Of a DNA stretch of 64,000 bases, positions 46,110 to 56,052 are shown one piece after another. The stretch spans positions 82,091,451-82,155,450 of the forward strand of contig OZ024932.1 in assembly GCA_964017235.1 (NCBI GenBank), in the 5' to 3' direction. Position numbers and translations under genes: made by a program. Every line of letters starts with the position of its first letter. Within the stretch, counting starts at the first letter, position 1. The notes beneath the pieces are model-generated. The model did no database searches. It had not been told where the DNA came from and worked only from the letters and a program-made list of their open reading frames with translations. Source of the stretch: Sabellastarte sp. h YS-2021. Its lineage: Eukaryota; Annelida; Polychaeta; Sabellida; Sabellidae.

Positions 46110-46667
46110 GCCTGCCTCCGTCCACCAGTAGGTTGCCTCCGTTCTTTCAGAAGAAACTGGCAAATGTTCATCCAACATGTTAAACATTATCACCAATGGC
46201 TACGTACTGCCATTCCTCTCAAAACCAAGTCTGGTCAGATTTACTCTGATTCAGTCAGAATACAAGGGTGGAAAATGTAAAATCTCTCGGGTTTTACAGT
46301 CGCCTGTTTCTAGTCCCGAAGCCTCACCAAAGGTGGAGGCCGGTCATAGACCTAAGCAGGCTCAACACTTTTCTACACGTAGAAAAGTTCAAAATGGAAA
46401 CTCCAAAGTCCATCAGGACCTCCCTGATTCCAGGGGAATGGGTATCGTCAATAGACCTATCAGACGCTTACCTTCACATCCCCATCCTTCCAAACTCAAG
46501 GAAATACCTAAGGTTTTGCCACAGGTCACAGGTGTTCCAGTTCACCTCCCTCCTTTTCGGACTAGCCACAGCCCCCCAGGTCTTTACAATGATTGTAAAG
46601 GAAGTGAAGCTAATGGCCCTCTCCAGAGAACTCAGACTTCACCAATACCTGGACGACTGGCTGATCA
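46110..46667 (+). pseudogene. DIRS reverse transcriptase, N-terminal and palm part
   Basis: The sequence reads NGYVLPFLSKPSL in one frame, then from 46268 FYSRLFLVPKPHQRW, WRPVIDLSRLN, motif A SSIDLSDAYLHIPI, motif B FGLATAPQVFT and motif C YLDDWLI. These are the DIRS/Ty3-like palm motifs, with catalytic aspartates present. One frameshift separates the first block from the rest (about 46260-46270). The ORF is cut immediately after motif C by the nested MITEs and continues at 53319. Confidence 0.85.
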
Positions 46668-46781
46668 GGGCCGGGATTCACAAAAGGTCTTAAGCAAAAA
46701 AATGTCATAACTTTAGGAGAAAAGTCTTAACTCTGCAAGAATTTTGTCATAAAGTTAAGACTTTTTTTTTGCTTAGACAAA

Positions 46782-47465
46782 ATGGGATTCACAAAAGGTC
46801 TTAGACAAAAATTTGTCTTAGATTTTGTCATAACTTTAAGACCACTGCTTAATGCTGCTTATAACTCCCATTCACACAAAGCAAGGCTGCAAGGTGACAA
46901 GTTGTTACTTGATGACAAGCTGTACTCCATTAACGATTTCAACAAGCTGCCTGAAGAGTTAAGACCTGAAAACCTCACCACAATCACAAAGAAAAACATG
47001 ACAGCCTTCTTTTCGCGTCACTCCAAGCTATCAAACCACTATCCATGTGAATTTATGCAGGATGGCGTTTTTTATGTGTCTGTTGAACAATGCCTAATGC
47101 ATAAGAAAGCTGCTCTCTTTGATGACTATCACACTGCCACTGCTATCCTGAAATGCAAGGATCCAGCTGACGCAAAAGCCTTAGGGAAAAAGGTGCATAA
47201 CTACAACTCAGATGTCTGGAACAAAAATAGGGACTTGATCATGAAGTCCGCCATAGATGCGAAATTTTCCCAAAATCACTCTCTTGCTGAGTTCCTCAAG
47301 AGTACGGGCAACAACATTTTAATTGAAGCTAATCCTTTTGACCGATACTGGGGTGTAGGTCAATCCCTACAAGATGCTAATATTTGGAAGAAGGACTTGT
47401 GGAACGGTCGTAATAAGCTTGGGACCATACTAGCTGAAATTCGTGCTAAGTTGTCTAGACAGTGA
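46782..47465 (+). CDS. NADAR (YbiA-like) domain protein, ORF1 of the LINE, 5'-truncated
   Basis: The 227-codon frame starts in flanking MITE sequence; true LINE sequence begins at about residue 23. Residues 33-72 form a linker (LQGDKLLLDDKLYSINDF, KLPEELRPENL). Residues 73-225 are a NADAR/YbiA fold: FFSRHSKLSNHYPCEF, YVSVEQCLMHKKAALF (Glu102), Trp146, AKFSQNHSLAEFL, EANPFDRYWGVG (Asp188, Trp190), NGRNKLGTILAEIR. These are the conserved signature positions of the family, whose bacterial members are N-glycosidases acting on damaged riboflavin intermediates, with proposed NAD/ADP-ribose-linked roles. All appear intact. The role in a retrotransposon is unknown. The N-terminal portion of ORF1 is missing. 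It ends at a TGA, 1.34 kb before ORF2. Confidence 0.85.
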   Translation: MGFTKGLRQKFVLDFVITLRPLLNAAYNSHSHKARLQGDKLLLDDKLYSINDFNKLPEELRPENLTTITKKNMTAFFSRHSKLSNHYPCEFMQDGVFYVSVEQCLMHKKAALFDDYHTATAILKCKDPADAKALGKKVHNYNSDVWNKNRDLIMKSAIDAKFSQNHSLAEFLKSTGNNILIEANPFDRYWGVGQSLQDANIWKKDLWNGRNKLGTILAEIRAKLSRQ

Positions 47466-48808
47466 TTCTGTATGAAAAACTTGAAATAGTTACTCTGTCT
47501 TTTTAAAAAACTTTAAACTAAATGTTAATCGTATTGCAAAAACAGCCTGACCATATCGAAAAAATAAGATGTTTATATGTTATTTGAACCTGTTTTTTAA
47601 CTGCTATTAAAAACTACCTATATTTGTTAAAGATAATGTAAGTCAGATTACTTTTACATACAAAAACTATGTCCAAATAGTTTAATAATCAAAACTGTCT
47701 ATAAAACAGTGTTCTAATGTATTTAAAGTTGTTTCAAACTACCTTTTTGATCATGTTTTGTTAACATAATTAAAAACTGCTTTGATTATAATTATACGCA
47801 ATACTGACTAATACTTAAAAGATTCATTTTATAAGATATGTTTCAAGTTAATTACATTTATTCAACAAGAACCTTATTGGTAGATACATCAATTTGTGCA
47901 GATCACTCTCATTTTATTTAAAAGGATTTTTTTTTTTTTTTTTTTTTTTCTGAACTGTTTCTAATTGTAAATTGGCTGAAGGCTAACACTCTAAACTAAT
48001 ACTGATAATGTTTTGTAATTAAAACATCCTAACCTACTAAAGAAAATTATTGATCATGTTTTGTTAACTTTGATTATGATTATACGCAAATACTGAATAT
48101 CAATTAAAAGACTAATTTTATGTGATATGTTTGAATTTGATTACATTTATTCAACAAGTATCTTATTTGTACTTACATCATTTTGTGCAGATCACTCTCA
48201 TCTTATTTAAAATTATTGAAAATTGGTGTTTTTTGTTCTACGGTTCCTAATTGTAAATTGGCTGAAGGCTAACTTTCTAAAACAAATACTGATGTTATTG
48301 TAATTAAAAGACCATTTTTAATAGTTTTTCCTTATATGTATTTTTTTTTTTTTTTTTTTACAAAATAGAAACTGCTTATCATTATGATTATACATAAATA
48401 CAGAATATTAATTAGAAGACTTATTTTAATAGTCCTTTTCCGTATATGTATTTTTATTCTATCTAAGTTTGTTATTTTCAAAATTATTCTTTGATTTAAT
48501 GATACACCTACCCAGAAATCCATCATAGAGTTTTAACATTAATGCCTAATATATTTTGGATATTACAAAATCCTGCAGTGGAGTTTCCCTTCCCCATTTG
48601 ACCATATGCTTGTTCTGTATGTCATATTGTATATAAACATTGTACATATGTTTTTCCATGTAAATGCCAGGTATTCAGTTTTTATAAATGTCAACGTTCA
48701 TGATAGAGTCCTCTATAAAAATTACAGCAAGTGTTGCAGTGAATTATATTTAAATCTTTATAAGGAAGTGCACATTTTAAGTTTATTTTTTGAGTCTAAA
48801 AATATGTT
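47466..48808 (+). repeat. LINE inter-ORF spacer with degenerate tandem units
   Basis: AT-rich sequence (with T-runs at about 47928-47950 and 48341-48360) in which a unit of about 290 bp recurs. GATTATACGCAA(A)TACTGA occurs at about 47797 and 48078, GATTATACATAAATACAGA at 48385, and CATTTATTCAACAAG plus TTGTGCAGATCACTCTCAT occur twice. No ORF. Unusually long for a LINE inter-ORF region. Confidence 0.7.
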
Positions 48809-49564
48809 ATGGCTAACAACTCTGAAACATTGAATATCTTTAGCCTAAATGCAAGAGACTTGGGAGATAAAAAGAAAAGACAGGCTGTTTTCAATTGGTT
48901 AAATGACAAAGGTCCTGGTATATTTCTTATTCAGGAAGCCCACTCATGTCCTGAAAAGGAAAACGAATGGCGTTCTATGTGGAATGGTGTTATAAAATTT
49001 TCTCATGGCACTTCAAACAGCAGGGGACTTGCAGTTTTGATTTCCAGTGGCTTTGATATTAATATCACAAAAACCGTTACCGATAATGATGGAAGGTTTT
49101 TAATCCTTACTTGCACTGTTTCAGATTTAAATCTTACATTTGTAAATATTTATGCACCTACCATTGATAAGAGAAGTGAACAAGTGGCTTTTGCCAACTC
49201 TATCTGTGAAACATTAAGTAACTACAAAGAAGAAAATATTATCTTAGGCGGTGATTTAAATATCAATCTTGACACCTATGCCACAGATGGACTGTATAGC
49301 AAAAACCCAGGCTATAGGAAAGCCTTATTATCGTTAATGGATTCACATGATCTTGTTGATATCTGGAGAATTCAGCACCCAGATATTCTGCGTTACACAC
49401 GTCGAGAAAAGACTAAATCTGGTTTGAAGCAGTCCCGATTAGATTACTTTCTCATCCCATGTAATATGGGTTATATCACAACCCACACTGATATCAAGCC
49501 TAGTATTAAATCTGACCATAGTCTTCTTCATATACGTTTAGCTCTTTTAGGTCAACAAAGATGA
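48809..49564 (+). CDS. LINE ORF2 part 1: APE-type endonuclease
   Basis: This 251-residue frame starts at MANNSETLNIFSLNAR. Endonuclease landmarks are Asn14, Glu43 (IQEAHS), SRGLAVLI, Tyr115 (NIYAPT), Asp149/Asn151 (GGDLNI), SRLDYFLIP and Ser-Asp-His 235-237 (KSDHSLLHI), so all catalytic positions of the apurinic-endonuclease-like LINE nuclease appear present. It nicks target DNA to prime reverse transcription. The frame ends at TGA 49562-49564. The same frame continues without shift into the reverse transcriptase, so this is a point nonsense mutation in one ORF2 rather than a true gene end. Confidence 0.88.
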   Translation: MANNSETLNIFSLNARDLGDKKKRQAVFNWLNDKGPGIFLIQEAHSCPEKENEWRSMWNGVIKFSHGTSNSRGLAVLISSGFDINITKTVTDNDGRFLILTCTVSDLNLTFVNIYAPTIDKRSEQVAFANSICETLSNYKEENIILGGDLNINLDTYATDGLYSKNPGYRKALLSLMDSHDLVDIWRIQHPDILRYTRREKTKSGLKQSRLDYFLIPCNMGYITTHTDIKPSIKSDHSLLHIRLALLGQQR

Positions 49565-49633
49565 GGAAAAGGATTTTGGAAGTTAAATGTAAAACTACTA
49601 TCGGATAAAAAATACATAGAGCTTATTAAAAAT

Positions 49634-52591
49634 GTGATAAAAGACTCGATTTCTGATGCTAAAAATCTTACACAAGACTCTCTAATTTGGGATTTCATAA
49701 AATGTAGAATACGATCTGAGAGTATATCTTATTCCATAGCCAAAAGAAAAATGGAGAGGCAAGAGATTGAATCATTAACTAAACACTTAAGTGAATTAGA
49801 AGAAATAATATCTACCTCACCTACTACAGAATCCTTGGATGAGTATAGCCTTATTAAAACACAGCTAAATGGTCACTATGAGGAATTAGCAAAAGGTTCT
49901 ATAATCAGATCACGCTGTCAACAAATTCATGAATCGGAAAAGCCAACCCAATACTTTTTCAACTTAGAAAAGGCCAATTACAACATTAAGCATATTAGGT
50001 CCTTAAAACATAATGATGAATACATTTCTGATCCTCAAAAAATTTTAGATCTACAGAAAAGGTATTTTTCAAAAATCTATACTGAAACAATTCATGACAG
50101 TGAAAAACTGCAATCTGAAACTAACTTTTATTTAAATAAAATTAACATTCCATCTATTTCAGAGGACAGTAAGTTTTCTTGTGACCTTCCCATTTCTTTG
50201 GAAGAAGTAAAGACAGCAGTCCAAAGTATGGCCAATAACAAATCTCCTGGCCCGGATGGCATTCCTACTGAGTTTTACAAAACCTTCTGGCCTGACATTG
50301 GCGAGTCAGTTTATAGAAGTTTTACACTTGCTTACGAGCTAGGTAAATTATGTGGTAGTCAAAAACAGGGTGTAATCACCCTTATACCGAAAAAAGACAA
50401 AGATTTAACAGATTTGAAGTCATGGCGCCCACTTTCTATCTTGAACACGGACTACAAAATTATTGCAAAAGTATTAAGTACCAGGCTAAAATCTGTTTTA
50501 AAGGAAATTATAAACCCAGATCAGGTAGGCTACATGAAAGAGAGACTTTGTGGGGAGAATACTAGACTTATTTCAGATGTGATAGAATATTGTACAATTA
50601 AAAATCTTCCAAGCATAATCTTATTGGCGGACTTCGAAAAAGCTTTCGATTCAGTAAAATGGTCTTTTTTGACACAGATCTTGGGCTTTTATGGCTTTGG
50701 ACAAAACTTTAGAAAGTGGATCTCTATTTTGTATAAAGACTCTGAGAGTTGTGTGACAAACAATGGGTATTTGTCTTCATTCTTTAAACTGTCAAAAGGC
50801 ATCAGACAAGGTTGCCCAATAAGCGCACTGCTATTTTTGTTAATAGCTGAAATTGTAGCCATTGTTTTAAGAAGCTCCGAAAGGATACATGGCATAAATG
50901 TCAATGGGAAAAATATAAAATTCTGTCAATTAGCTGATGATTTAACATTGTTTTTATCCAATACCCCTTCTGTCTTAAGTGCAATAGAAATTTTTGAAGA
51001 ATTCTACAGATATGCTGGCTTAAAGTTAAATAAATCAAAAACTATTGCTTTTCTTTTAAAAACTGATCAGGAAAAGGTCTATCAAGATGACAACATTGGT
51101 ATTCAATGGACATCAAAACCATTCAAAACTTTAGGTGCATGGTTTTCCCCCGACATTGGTGAGTCCTCGCAGCTAAATATACAAGGTAAAATGATAACAA
51201 TTAAAAAAATTTTAAATTCCTGGTCTGCTAGATGCCTTACCTTAAAAGGTAAGATTACTGTTATAAAGTCTCTGGTAATCCCACATATTCTGCAGCTTGC
51301 TTCTATTGTAACTTTTAGCCACAATCTGATATCGGATATAGATAAAATACTGTTTGAATTCATTTGGAAAAAAAAACACCTAGTTTCAAAAAATACTTTA
51401 CAGCTGTCTTACGACCTAGGAGGTTTAAAAATGGTATCTATCAACCACATTGTAGAAACAGCAAAAATCATGTGGGTTAAAAGGTTTTTCAGTGAAATAA
51501 ATGCAAGTTGGAAAATCTTGGCATCAGAGCTGATGGGACTTGGAAAACATGTCTTGTTGAAAAAACAGTCTTTCAATAGTATCAAAAATAATGTGAAGAC
51601 TATCTTCTACTATGATCTATTACGTATTTGGTTTCAATTTCTGATGAAAAATTTAAAAAATGTAGATAACGTGCTTCATGAGCCAATTTTTAATAATCCC
51701 CATTTCTTGGTGGGAAATCATCCATTATCATCTCAGAATGTGAAAAATCCAGTGTTAAAGTGTTTCACTGTCCAGGACATTTGGGACAGTGATCATGATA
51801 CTTTCAGATCTAGAAATTATATTGAAAATTTTTATAACATTAGTTTGCCATATATGTTATACAATCAGGTTGTTAGATCAGTGTCATCTGTAATGAAGTT
51901 GATTAACAAATGTGGTAACAACATTGCCCTGGAAAGATGCTGTAATATTCCTGATAAGTGTCTGTCTAACATAAGCCAAATAAAAAGTTCAGAGGTTTAT
52001 TCATATTTCTTAGCACTTGAGTATAAGACACCAAAGAGTCAGGAAAAATGGATTGAAAACTACCCATTTCTTGAAAGTTTGGACTGGAAACCAGTGTATT
52101 TACTTCCAAATTTAATCCTAAATGATGCTTACCTGATCACCTTTCAATATAAAATACTACATAGAGTTTTTGCCTGCAATTATAACCTCTTTAAGTGGAA
52201 TATTAAAAATTCACCTCTCTGTGACATCTGTCAAAAAATAGACAATCTTGAACATTATTTCTACTATTGCATAGACACAAATGTATTCTGGGTTCAAGTA
52301 AAGAGCTGGCTGAACCAGTTGTTATCTATTGAATTGAGCTTGACTGTCTTGGAGATATTTTTCGGAGTCTTAAAGTTGGACCCAAAAGACTGGTATACAG
52401 TTAACTTTGTTATACTAATAGGGAAAAAATTTATATCAAAGTGCAAAAAAAATAACAAAGAATTATTTTTTAACAATTTTCTGGAGTACCTAAATTGGAT
52501 GTTAAGTTTAGAAGAGGGGGTCTACATCAGGCAGGGAAAATCAACAGCATTCTCTGCAAGATATAGCCTCTTGCAAGCACATTTTTTCTAA
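49634..52591 (+). CDS. LINE ORF2 part 2: reverse transcriptase with C-terminal Cys/His motif
   Basis: 985 residues are open, in the same frame as the endonuclease. Motifs: NNKSPGPDGIPTEFYK (201-216), WRPLSILNTDYKI, motif A LADFEKAFDSV (Asp333), motif B KGIRQGCPISALLF (388-401), motif C LADD (433-436; most LINEs have YADD or FADD), LNKSKTIAF and TLGAWFSP. A C-terminal Cys-x2-Cys...His-x4-Cys (CDICQKIDNLEHYFYYC, about residues 864-880) matches the zinc-knuckle found at the end of L1/Tx1-type ORF2 proteins. It catalyses target-primed reverse transcription. 3' UTR of about 190 bp, then poly(A). Confidence 0.9.
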   Translation: MIKDSISDAKNLTQDSLIWDFIKCRIRSESISYSIAKRKMERQEIESLTKHLSELEEIISTSPTTESLDEYSLIKTQLNGHYEELAKGSIIRSRCQQIHESEKPTQYFFNLEKANYNIKHIRSLKHNDEYISDPQKILDLQKRYFSKIYTETIHDSEKLQSETNFYLNKINIPSISEDSKFSCDLPISLEEVKTAVQSMANNKSPGPDGIPTEFYKTFWPDIGESVYRSFTLAYELGKLCGSQKQGVITLIPKKDKDLTDLKSWRPLSILNTDYKIIAKVLSTRLKSVLKEIINPDQVGYMKERLCGENTRLISDVIEYCTIKNLPSIILLADFEKAFDSVKWSFLTQILGFYGFGQNFRKWISILYKDSESCVTNNGYLSSFFKLSKGIRQGCPISALLFLLIAEIVAIVLRSSERIHGINVNGKNIKFCQLADDLTLFLSNTPSVLSAIEIFEEFYRYAGLKLNKSKTIAFLLKTDQEKVYQDDNIGIQWTSKPFKTLGAWFSPDIGESSQLNIQGKMITIKKILNSWSARCLTLKGKITVIKSLVIPHILQLASIVTFSHNLISDIDKILFEFIWKKKHLVSKNTLQLSYDLGGLKMVSINHIVETAKIMWVKRFFSEINASWKILASELMGLGKHVLLKKQSFNSIKNNVKTIFYYDLLRIWFQFLMKNLKNVDNVLHEPIFNNPHFLVGNHPLSSQNVKNPVLKCFTVQDIWDSDHDTFRSRNYIENFYNISLPYMLYNQVVRSVSSVMKLINKCGNNIALERCCNIPDKCLSNISQIKSSEVYSYFLALEYKTPKSQEKWIENYPFLESLDWKPVYLLPNLILNDAYLITFQYKILHRVFACNYNLFKWNIKNSPLCDICQKIDNLEHYFYYCIDTNVFWVQVKSWLNQLLSIELSLTVLEIFFGVLKLDPKDWYTVNFVILIGKKFISKCKKNNKELFFNNFLEYLNWMLSLEEGVYIRQGKSTAFSARYSLLQAHFF

Positions 52592-53318
52592 TTTTCTAAT
52601 TTATCCATATAATGAGTGAATATGTATGTGTATCTTCCTGTACAATTTATTTTCTCTTTTTGTTCTAATTATTGTCTGCTCACCTTTTGTATCTTTTTGA
52701 ATATCTTTTTAGATCTATTGTACATCTTGTGTCATGCTGTTTTTCTGGCAATAAAAACAAATAAAAAAAAAAAAAAAAAAAAAAAGACCACTGCAGGGCA
52801 GACTTAAGACAATTTTAAAATATTCCATTGCATGTATTTACATTTTACCCTTTGTTATGCCAACAAAATATATACTATGGGGATCTATACTTCCTATAAA
52901 AGTAATTTCTCTGGATTGTAATAAAAATTTACATCATTTAATTACCTCTAAATTTCCATATTTTACCTTCTTGTAGTAAAAATATTGTCATAAAAATGGC
53001 TGACTCACAACAAAACACAAATACTACTATTTTTACATAATTTTACAAAGAAAAAGTAACAAATCTGTTTTATAATTTTAAAGAGCATGTTTGGTGTATT
53101 TATTGATGAAAAATATTTTTGTTTTACTAAGATTAGTTCATTTGAATTCAAACTAGTTAAGACTTTTTGCACAAATTTTGTCTCAGCTAAGATTTTGCTA
53201 AGCACTTTTTGTGAATCCCAATTTAAGAGAAATCTTAGCGAAGACAAAAGTCATAACTTTAAGATTTGTCTAAGCAAAAAAATTGCCTAAACTTAAGACC
53301 TTTTGTGAATCCCAGTCC

Positions 53319-54120
53319 AGGTCCCAGTCTCAGGAGAAAGCTCAAGTGAACACTCAGGCAGTGGTAGACCTAACCCAGTCCTTGGGTTGGATAATAAATC
53401 AGGAAAAATCAGAACTGAAACCTACTCAGGTGTTTTTGTTTGTGGGTTACGAATACCATCAAGATTCAGCCCTTGTAAAATCCACTCAAGAGATCCAGGC
53501 TCAAACTTCAGGATTTGATCCAAAGACTCAAGTCCAAACATGTTTTAACTGCAAGATGTTTGATGTCACTAATTGGGTTGCTTGCCTCAACGGAGAAATT
53601 GTCCCGGAGGGACGCCTTCACATGAGGCCCTTTCAGTTTCATCTCAAGGAGCACTAGAGATATCCTCAGTTGCTGGACAGCGTCCTTCCTTGGACAGAAG
53701 CCATTTCAGCACACCTAGACTGGTGGCAAAATCCCTCAAATGTGATGAGAGGTGCAGACCTTCATTCCAAAGACCACAGTATCCAACTCTTTACAGACGC
53801 CTCAAATGAAGGTTGGGGCGCTCACTTAGATCAAAGTTCTACAGAGGGTCTGTGGTCAGACCGTGAAAAAAGGCTACACATAAACATTCTAGAATTAAAG
53901 GCGGTCTCCCTGGCCCTTCAAAGCTTCAAGGACCAGTGCCAGAGCCAAACAATGCTAGTTGCAACGGACAACTCAACAGTGGTAGCCTACATAAACAAAC
54001 AAGGAGGAACTCACTCAGCAGAGATGTGTGCTCTCCTGTGGAAGATCATGATCTTGCCATCACTATCACATAACATTGAAAGCCAGACACATTCCAGGGT
54101 GTCTGAATGTGATGGCCGAC
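53319..54120 (+). pseudogene. DIRS reverse transcriptase C-terminus and RNase H
   Basis: It resumes in frame with the palm (SQSQEKAQVNTQAVVDLTQ, SLGWIINQEKSELKPTQ, FLFVGYEY). From 53690 it is RNase H: LFTDASNEGWGAHL, INILELKAVSLAL, MLVATDNSTVVAYINKQGG, carrying the Asp, Glu and Asp metal ligands. A region near 53480-53670 is out of frame. A frameshift near 54060-54080 moves the final block (ARHIPGCLNVMADLLSR) to another frame. Confidence 0.83.
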
Positions 54121-54810
54121 CTTCTGTCCAGGTCGAACCAAGTGCAGTCAACAGAATGGTCACTGCATCCACAGGTGTTCAAACAGATCTGTCAAAAGTG
54201 GTTCACTCCTCATGTAGATCTATTTGCCACTCATCTGAACCACAAACGTCCACTGTACGTATCTCCTGTCCAAGACCCAAAGGCTTGGGACATAGATGCT
54301 CTGAACATAAACTGGATGGGTCTCACTGCCTATGCTTACCCTCCAACGACTCTCCTTCACAGGGTGATCCAAAAAATCAGGCAATGCCATTGCCTGATTA
54401 TTGTAATAGCCCCAGGCTGGCCAGGGATGCCCTGGTTTTGGGACCTAGTGCAGCTCTCAAAAGAGATCCCTCTACAACTTCCAGTGTCAACGACTCTTCT
54501 CAAACAATCCCACAATTATGTGTTCCACAGCAATCCACAACATCTCAACCTCCACGCCAGGTGTCTAGGAGTGGACAGCTCCAAGATCAAGGCTTCTGTG
54601 GAGGTGGCAGAGAGAATTGCTGCCCCTCAGATGTCATCAACAAGGACCATCTACAAGTCAAAGTGGGCCCTATTTGAGAAATGGTGCAGAGAAAATTTGG
54701 TGGATTTCTCCACTCCATCTGTGAAACAAGTCTCAGACTTTTTCATGTACCTGTACCAAGACCAAACAGGCGCCCCTCACCATCGTTGTTTACAGGATGG
54801 GCATTGTTGA
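54076..54810 (+). pseudogene. DIRS post-RNase H region and start of recombinase
   Basis: An open 244-residue frame contains HIPGCLNVMADLLSR (RNase H end), then HVDLFATHLNHKRPLYVSP, DPKAWDIDALNINWMG, TAYAYPPTTLL and IAPGWPGMPWFWDLVQL, a conserved block found after RNase H in DIRS-group elements. From about 54640 the N-terminal core-binding part of a tyrosine recombinase begins (IYKSKWALFEKWC, VKQVSDFFMYLY). It breaks at about 54780. Confidence 0.78.
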
Positions 54811-55670
54811 GTGTTGGCACTTTGTGCCCAGTGGGGTACCATATTGCACATAGTTCAGACCTTCATGGGTTGCTCTCCAGTTTTCACAGGGATCATCCCA
54901 AAAGTTACAGGAATCTTCCAAAATGGAACCTTTCTGTTCTCACAAAGTGCTCACAAAAGCGCCCTTTGAGCCTATGAAGGACACAGACCTCAAACATCTT
55001 ACTCTCAAAACTGCTTTCTTGCTAGGTTTGGCGTCCGGCAAGCGCCGCAGCGAAATCCATGCCTGGGTTGCAAACAAAGTATCTAATCTAGGCCAATGGG
55101 AAAAGGTTGCCTTGTTCCCTTCTTCTGACTTCACAGCCAAAAACCAACTAGCAAGAGAAGGTTCTCAAAGTGTGTCTCCGGTGACTATTCCTGCTTTGAC
55201 TACCCCTCCTTTTCATCTCCTTCAACAAAGGATACATCTCAGATATCAGACCCGCTACTCTCTCTTCTTGGTTGAAACAAACCATTCTACTTTGTTATAA
55301 ACAAGCAGACCAACAAGCCTTGGACTTGGTGCAAGTTAAAGCGCATGACATTAGGGCCTTCGCGACCTACAGTGGGGTATCTGTGGACCAAAGCATGCAA
55401 GCCTGTTACTGGAAAGCTCACAACACATTTACAATTTTTTACCTAAAAGACCTTACTTGGTTGGATAATGACAACAATATATATCTGGGACCAGTGGTGG
55501 CAGCACAACAAGTCCTAGACCCTTCCCCTCAGACCAAGTATCCTCGGAAAGAAAAGAAGGGGGGGAGGGGGCACATCCGCTACAACCAAGTCTTCAGGAG
55601 TCTAATCCCAGGGTCTAGGTATAGGTTTACCTCTCAAGATGTTACGAGTAAGGTCATTTTTTATTTTTAG
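54811..55670 (+). pseudogene. DIRS tyrosine recombinase, frameshifted
   Basis: Catalytic-domain pieces are spread over two frames. 54960-55140 has LKTAFLLGLASGKRRSEIHA, with the box I arginine. 55272-55500 has VKAHDIRAFATYSG (the HxxR pair) and CYWKAHNTFTIFYLKDLTW, with His/Trp and the likely nucleophilic tyrosine in FYLKD. This is the integrase of DIRS elements, replacing an endonuclease or DDE integrase. At least two frameshifts inactivate it. Confidence 0.82.
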
Positions 55671-56052
55671 TTTATCAAGTATGTATTAAGGACTTATCAA
55701 GGTTGTCATTAATCTCATATTCGGTGGCAAAAATTCCAACCATTGGGCTGGTTTTTCACTCGTGGATGGGCCCTAAGGGCCCTTACACTTCAAAAAGTGA
55801 GCACGGCTGCATTTTTCGCCTACAATCAAAACATCTTGACAGTTTTAGCACTGTCATTCATTCTATTCAGGTTTTTGGCTCTTCACAGGCCCGGTCTTCG
55901 GATTGGGGCACTGTATACAGGACTCAGACTGGTATTTCTAACATTCATTCTAATCTATTACTTCAAAATCTAAGAAAAATTGACATATCTTCCAGTCTCA
56001 GCTGTAATCCCTCCACCGTGCGGTTGGACTCCGCATTCTGTCCCACATAGTA

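Larger units (their letters stand above)
46849..52783 (+). mobile_element. LINE retrotransposon with a NADAR-domain ORF1 (L1/Tx1-like)
   Basis: It is flanked by an exact 11-bp duplication AAGACCACTGC (46838-46848 and 52784-52794) and ends in a poly(A) tail after AATAAAAACAAAT. This shows that everything between, including the NADAR ORF and the endonuclease/reverse transcriptase, inserted as one LINE. The 5' end begins inside ORF1, so the copy is 5'-truncated. Order: ORF1 remnant (linker plus NADAR), 1.3 kb spacer, ORF2. One in-frame stop (49562-49564) breaks ORF2; otherwise it is intact over about 1260 codons, pointing to a fairly recent insertion. Confidence 0.88.
46784..53219. mobile_element. 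Inner MITE of the same family, nested in the outer one
   Basis: A second pair of ends, GGGATTCACAAAAGGTCTTA (46784) and TTTTTGTGAATCCC (53206-53219), lies inside the outer pair and is flanked by a 3-bp duplication AAT (46781-46783, 53220-53222). Its own sequence is 46784-46848 and about 52784-53219. It is split by the LINE insertion. Confidence 0.65.
46668..53318. mobile_element. Outer MITE with GGGATTCACAAAAGG termini, containing later insertions
   Basis: Inverted ends GGGATTCACAAAAGGTCTTA (46673) and ACCTTTTGTGAATCCC (53298-53313) are extended by GGGCC / AGTCC. Its own sequence is only about 46668-46783 and 53220-53318, AT-rich and non-coding. It interrupts the DIRS reverse transcriptase. 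The target duplication could not be resolved: left flank GATCA, right flank CCAGG. PIF/Harbinger-like is a guess from the ends. Confidence 0.65.

Noticed and set aside
46782-46848. First 22 codons of the NADAR frame as a genuine N-terminus
   Set aside because: They lie outside the 11-bp duplication in MITE sequence, so they are an accidental extension.
49562-49564. In-frame TGA as a selenocysteine codon
   Set aside because: LINE ORF2 proteins are not selenoproteins, and a simple nonsense mutation in one copy is the plainer explanation.
55703-56050. 115-residue ORF after the DIRS recombinase
   Set aside because: It lies in the non-coding tail before the internal complementary region, with no domain seen.
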